Assembly (NCBI RefSeq): GCF_024746795.1
Contig: NZ_CP080524.1
Span: 5,310,001-5,374,000 of the forward strand
Source of the DNA: Mesorhizobium sp. AR10
GTDB lineage: Bacteria; Pseudomonadota; Alphaproteobacteria; Rhizobiales; Rhizobiaceae
Length of the DNA stretch: 64,000 nt
Direction: 5' to 3'
Numbering within the stretch: the stretch's first letter is position 1; the number at the start of each line of letters is the position of its first letter. This document shows, piece by piece, positions 60,511 through 64,000 of this stretch. The position numbers were made by a program, and so were the translations under genes. The notes under the pieces are model-generated. The model was not told the origin of the DNA, made no database searches, and saw only the letters and a program-made list of their open reading frames with translations.

Positions 60511-62472
60511 ATGTTCGCTAAAATCCTGATTGCCAATCGCGGTGAGATCGCTTGCCGGGTCATCCGCACGGCGCGCAAGATGGGTGTGCGCACCGTCGCC
60601 GTCTATTCCGACGCCGACGCCAAGTCGTTGCATGTCGCGATGGCCGACGAGGCAGTGCATATCGGCGCCTCGCCTGTCGGCGAAAGCTATCTGCGCGGCG
60701 ACAAGATCATCGCCGCGGCGAAAGCGACCGGTGCTGAAGCTATCCACCCCGGCTACGGTTTTCTTTCGGAAAACCCCGACTTCGTCGACCAGGTGGTGGC
60801 GGCGGGGCTGATTTTCATTGGGCCGTCGGCCGCCTCGATCCGCGCCATGGGGTTGAAGGACGCGGCCAAGCGGCTGATGGAGAAGGCCGGCGTGCCGGTG
60901 GTGCCGGGCTATCACGGCGAGGCGCAGGAGATCGTGCTCTTGGCCTCCAAGGCGCGCGAGATCGGCTATCCCGTGCTGATCAAGGCGCGCGCCGGCGGTG
61001 GCGGCAAAGGCATGCGGCGTGTGGAGCACCCCGACGACTTTTCCGAGGCGCTGTCAGGCGCGCGGCGCGAGGCCAAGGCCGCCTTCGGCGACGACCGCGT
61101 GCTGGTCGAGAAATATGTCGACAAGCCGCGCCATATCGAGGTGCAGGTGTTCGGTGATATCTTCGGCAACGCCGTGCATCTTTTCGAGCGCGACTGCTCG
61201 GCGCAGCGCCGTCACCAGAAGGTGATCGAGGAAGCGCCTGCGCCTGGCATGACGCCGGCCTTGCGCAAGGCGATGACGGAGGCGGCGGTGAAGGCTGCCA
61301 AGGCGATCGCCTATTGCGGCGCCGGCACCATCGAGTTCATCGTCGATGCCTCGCAGGGGCTGAAGGCTGATCGCTTCTGGTTCATGGAAATGAACACTCG
61401 CCTGCAGGTCGAGCACCCGGTCACCGAAATGGTCACCGGCACCGACCTTGTCGAGTGGCAGCTCAGAGTTGCCTCAGGCGAAAAGCTGCCGAAGACACAG
61501 AGCGAGATCGCGCTCTCCGGCCATGCTTTCGAGGCGCGCATCTATGCCGAAGATGCGGCAAAGGGTTTCCTGCCGGCGACCGGCACGCTGCACCATCTGA
61601 AGTTTCCCGACATCGCACCCGAGGGCGCCACCATGCGCATCGAGACCGGCGTGCGGGCCGGCGATGCCATCTCGCCGTTCTACGACCCGATGATCGCCAA
61701 GCTGGTCGTCCACGCCAGCGATAGGCAGGCGGCGCTCGAAGCGCTTGAAACAGCGCTGTCGCAAACCGAAATCGCCGGTTCGACCGTCAACACCGCCTTT
61801 CTCGCCGCCCTTGCCGCGGACGCGGATTTTGTCGCTGGCGACGTCGACACCGGCCTGATCGGCAGGCATCGGGAAACATTGACCGCAGTTCCGCCGCCAA
61901 CCGGAGAGATCGTTGCCGCAGCCGCACTTGCCGCCTCCGGCGCCAGTGAACTGCCGCCATCGGACGACCCGTGGTCGTCGCTTGCCGGCTATGCGCATTT
62001 CCACACCGTGGCGCGACGCACGCGGCTGAAATTCGGCGAGGAGGATATCGTTGCCCGGGTTTCGGTGCGGCCGGACGGTCGGTTCCAGATGGCGCTGGAC
62101 ACACCATATGACAGCGTCAATTCGCATGATCTTCGCACCGTCCCCCGCCTCGCCCGCTGGCCCGGCCACGTCACCGTGTTCGAAGGCGCCGTCGGCTACA
62201 ACTTCGCCGTTTCGGACCCGCTGGCGCGGGCCGACGAGGCCGCTGCCAGCTCCGACAGCCTGCGCGCGCCGATGCCTGGCCTGGTCAAGCTGGTGCGCGC
62301 GGCAAAGGGCGATGTGGTGAGCAAGGGCCAGCCGCTGCTGATCCTGGAGGCGATGAAGATGGAGCACACGATTTCCGCAACCCATGACGGGGTGATCGCC
62401 GAGATCGCAGCCGAGGGCGCGCAGGTCACCGACGGGACGGTGCTGGTGCGCTTTGCCGAGGAAGCAGCGTAG
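60511..62472 (+). CDS. liuD: Methylcrotonyl-CoA carboxylase alpha (biotin carboxylase/carrier) subunit
   Basis: The 653-residue protein has an N-terminal biotin carboxylase domain (K-I-L-I-A-N-R-G-E-I-A-C-R, P-G-Y-G-F-L-S-E-N), ATP-grasp with G-G-G-G-K-G-M-R near 163-170 and E-M-N-T-R-L-Q-V-E-H near 292-301, a linker domain, and a C-terminal biotinyl domain with L-E-A-M-K-M-E-H where K616 carries biotin. It carboxylates biotin with ATP and bicarbonate for the LiuB subunit. Context with liuA and liuB supports methylcrotonyl-CoA over acetyl- or propionyl-CoA. A terminator lies about 300 bases downstream. Confidence 0.94.
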   Translation: MFAKILIANRGEIACRVIRTARKMGVRTVAVYSDADAKSLHVAMADEAVHIGASPVGESYLRGDKIIAAAKATGAEAIHPGYGFLSENPDFVDQVVAAGLIFIGPSAASIRAMGLKDAAKRLMEKAGVPVVPGYHGEAQEIVLLASKAREIGYPVLIKARAGGGGKGMRRVEHPDDFSEALSGARREAKAAFGDDRVLVEKYVDKPRHIEVQVFGDIFGNAVHLFERDCSAQRRHQKVIEEAPAPGMTPALRKAMTEAAVKAAKAIAYCGAGTIEFIVDASQGLKADRFWFMEMNTRLQVEHPVTEMVTGTDLVEWQLRVASGEKLPKTQSEIALSGHAFEARIYAEDAAKGFLPATGTLHHLKFPDIAPEGATMRIETGVRAGDAISPFYDPMIAKLVVHASDRQAALEALETALSQTEIAGSTVNTAFLAALAADADFVAGDVDTGLIGRHRETLTAVPPPTGEIVAAAALAASGASELPPSDDPWSSLAGYAHFHTVARRTRLKFGEEDIVARVSVRPDGRFQMALDTPYDSVNSHDLRTVPRLARWPGHVTVFEGAVGYNFAVSDPLARADEAAASSDSLRAPMPGLVKLVRAAKGDVVSKGQPLLILEAMKMEHTISATHDGVIAEIAAEGAQVTDGTVLVRFAEEAA

Positions 62473-62562
62473 GTGGCTTTTCCCTAAATAGGGGAGCAGG
62501 AATGCCGCGCCGTCGAAACTCGAGGAGATAGCGAGCGGCAAGGCACAGGTTAGAGCCCCAGC

Positions 62563-62607
62563 GGCCCGGTGTCCTGGATGTTGTGTACCCCTCAACGACA
62601 CCGGGCC
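62563..62607. repeat. 11-base perfect inverted repeat with 23-base loop
   Basis: GGCCCGGTGTC (62563-62573) and GACACCGGGCC (62597-62607) pair perfectly. The second arm also overlaps GCCTTGCC (62605-62612), which is complementary to GGCAAGGC at 62537-62544, so two mutually exclusive stems are possible. No T-run follows, so it is not a simple terminator. It may be a structured 3' untranslated region, small RNA or intergenic repeat. Confidence 0.45.
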
Positions 62608-62775
62608 TTGCCGGCCACAGTGAAGTGAGAAGATGCCGGCACGCCAAGATACTTATGCTACTGCTAATGTAATCGGAACACAGCCATAAGGCGAGGCATT
62701 GGGCTAACCGCACTTACCCGCAACATGCGCTTTCCGGATGGCATCCAACTCTCCCCTTCATCCTGGCCGAGACTG

Positions 62776-62794
62776 CCCGCCTCGGCGGGTTTTT
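62776..62794 (+). terminator. Rho-independent terminator, plus strand
   Basis: CCCGC-CTCG-GCGGG is followed by TTTTTG. It is the first clear plus-strand terminator after liuD and probably ends the liu transcript. Confidence 0.75.
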
Positions 62795-62860
62795 GTTGGT
62801 CATGACAACGATCTGAATACGAGCCGGATAAAGAAAAAACTTCAATGTTTTCAAATGAAA

Positions 62861-62883
62861 ATGGCCGGGACAAGCCCGGCCAT
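62861..62883 (-). terminator. Rho-independent terminator of the binding-protein gene
   Basis: ATGGCCGGG-ACAAG-CCCGGCCAT forms a perfect 9-base stem; on the minus strand it is followed by TTTTCATTT. It lies 30 bases after the stop of the binding-protein gene. Confidence 0.85.
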
Positions 62884-62912
62884 CTTTGGATGCCGCTCGG
62901 TGACGCCGGCTA

Positions 62913-64000
62913 TCAGGGCTGGATCGGCGCGTATTTGCCGTCGTGCCACTGGTTGATGTCATAGCTGGCGTTCTTGAGGTCGCCCTTCTCGTCGAAGGTG
63001 ACCGAACCGACCACGGTGCTGATCGGCTGGCCGTTCTTCAGCGCTTCGGCGACCTTGGCCGGATCGTCGCTGCCGGCGCGCTTGATGCCCTCGGCGAAGG
63101 CCTGGATCACGGCATAGGAGAACAGCGTGAAGCCCTCCGGTACGAAGCCGCCCGCCTTGATCTTGGCGATGGCTTCCTTGGCTTCGGGTTTGGCCTGCGG
63201 ATCCGACGGGAAGACGAACATGGTGCCCTCGCCGGCCGGGCCGGCAACCTGCCAGAATTCCGGCGAGGCGATCGAGTCCGGCATGATCAGCTGGAACTTG
63301 ACGCTCTGCTCGGCCGACTGACGCAGGATCAGGCCGGCCTCGGGATGATAGCCGCCGAAATACACGACATCGGCCTTCAGCTCCTTGAGCTTGGTGACCA
63401 GAGCCGAATAGTCCTTGTCGCCGGCATTGATGCCTTCGTAGAGAACTTCGTTGAGGCCGCCGGCATTCATCGTTGCCTTGACGGCATCGGCCACGCCTTG
63501 CCCGTAGGCGCTCTTGTCATGCAGGATGACGACGTTCTTGCCGGCATATTTCTTGGCGATCCATGGACCGATGAAGGCGCCCTGCGCATCGTCGCGCGTG
63601 TAGAGACGCATGATCGTCGGCCAGCCGGCCTTCGCCGCCGCATCGGTCAGCACAGGATTGGAAGACGCCGGGCTCATCATCAGCGTACCGGCTTCGGCGT
63701 AGACGGCGGAAGCCGGAATGCTCGACCCCGAGCAGGCATGGCCATCGACGAACTTGGGTGCCGTTGGCGACGATGCGGTTGGCAACCGAAACCGCCTGTT
63801 TGGGATCGCACTGGTCGTCCTGGACGTCGAGCTTGATCTGGCGACCTTCGACGCCGCCCGCCGCATTGATCGCGTCGACGGCGGCTTGCGCCCCTTGCTT
63901 GAACTGGTCACCGATTGTGGCCAACTGTCCCGTCATCGGTCCGACCACCGAAAAGGTGATGTCATCGGCGAAGGCGACCGGCGCGCTCATCATCAGGCCA
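62913..64000 (-). pseudogene. Branched-chain amino acid ABC transporter substrate-binding protein, frameshifted, 5' end outside window
   Basis: Two overlapping minus-strand frames together encode one LivJ/LivK-type periplasmic binding protein. The first part (from 64000 down to about 63758) reads the end of a signal peptide (G-L-M-M-S-A-P-V-A-F-A), F-S-V-V-G-P-M-T-G and V-A-N-R-I-V-A-N-G. The second frame continues F-V-D-G-H-A-C-S-G-S-S-I-P-A and runs to a normal C-terminus at 62913. One extra base in the G-run at 63756-63758 (CCC on the coding strand) breaks the frame; deleting it restores a continuous protein. It may be a real frameshift or a sequencing error. It converges on the leucine catabolic operon. 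Confidence 0.85.

Larger units (their letters stand above)
62473..62912. other. Intergenic region downstream of liuD with structured DNA
   Basis: No supported gene is seen in 440 bases. The region contains a large perfect inverted repeat at 62563-62607, a terminator for the liu operon at 62776-62794, and a terminator for the convergent binding-protein gene at 62861-62883. An additional GGCAAGGC/GCCTTGCC pair (62537-62544 and 62605-62612) overlaps the large stem and would permit an alternative fold. Confidence 0.55.

Noticed and set aside
62714..62962. Minus-strand frame between liuD and the binding-protein gene
   Set aside because: It crosses two terminators and lacks a ribosome-binding site.
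1..64000. CRISPR arrays, rRNA genes, insertion-sequence transposases
   Set aside because: No regularly spaced direct repeats, rRNA-like sequence or transposase-like protein was found.

Overview
The window looks like a chromosomal segment of a Mesorhizobium-type alphaproteobacterium (Rhizobiales). The evidence is the GC-rich codon use, the order rpoZ-rsh-pyrE-DUF2062-acpS-lepB-rnc-era with smpB, dapA and a soluble lytic transglycosylase nearby, porins of the rhizobial/Brucella Omp2b type, a TIGR02301-type protein, and palindromic intergenic repeats of the kind common in this genus. No plasmid, prophage or symbiosis-island hallmark is visible apart from one tyrosine recombinase and a hicAB toxin-antitoxin pair.

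Layout. 1-8.5 kb: tandem GFA-family genes with a VOC protein and a DUF559 protein, cysS, a 51-residue protein, an SRAP (YedK-type) protein, a Nudix hydrolase, small secreted or unknown proteins and a dihydroorotase-type gene. 8.5-17.4 kb: YgfZ, an HD hydrolase, a PAS/GGDEF/EAL protein, an AraC regulator divergent from an M20 amidohydrolase, a desaturase divergent from a LysR regulator, and a secreted unknown. 17.4-20.3 kb: a minus-strand cassette of a GNAT/C39-peptidase fusion, an ATP-grasp RimK-family ligase with an extra N-terminal domain, and a DUF3303-like protein. This is the best candidate for an incompletely described biosynthetic or peptide-modifying system. 20.4-26 kb: anti-sigma/ECF sigma pair, DUF2339 membrane protein, thioesterase, recO. 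26-43 kb: CPBP protease, a phosphotransferase, then the housekeeping block from era to rpoZ, a NYN protein, a uracil-DNA glycosylase, a QOR/HxlR divergent pair, GH25 lysozyme, smpB, dapA and the lytic transglycosylase.

43-49 kb: an alpha/beta hydrolase, a tyrosine recombinase with an in-frame open tail after its stop, and two head-to-head porin genes around tRNA-Ser(GCT). The porins share 221-bp inverted arms with one mismatch. 49-55 kb: an aminotransferase, then a CAP-domain protein without signal peptide followed by a type I secretion ABC/HlyD pair that probably exports it. 55-64 kb: a leucine/isovalerate catabolic operon (TetR, isovaleryl-CoA dehydrogenase, methylcrotonyl-CoA carboxylase beta and alpha subunits), interrupted by antisense hicAB, a macro-domain gene and a small secreted protein. 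A branched-chain amino acid binding protein gene with a one-base frameshift ends the window.

Two copies of a long hairpin-forming repeat (about 1.47-1.70 kb and 43.13-43.32 kb) and a palindromic repeat at 54.7 kb are the main dispersed elements. No CRISPR array or rRNA was seen. Many minus-strand neighbours share 4-base ATGA stop/start overlaps, which suggests translational coupling.
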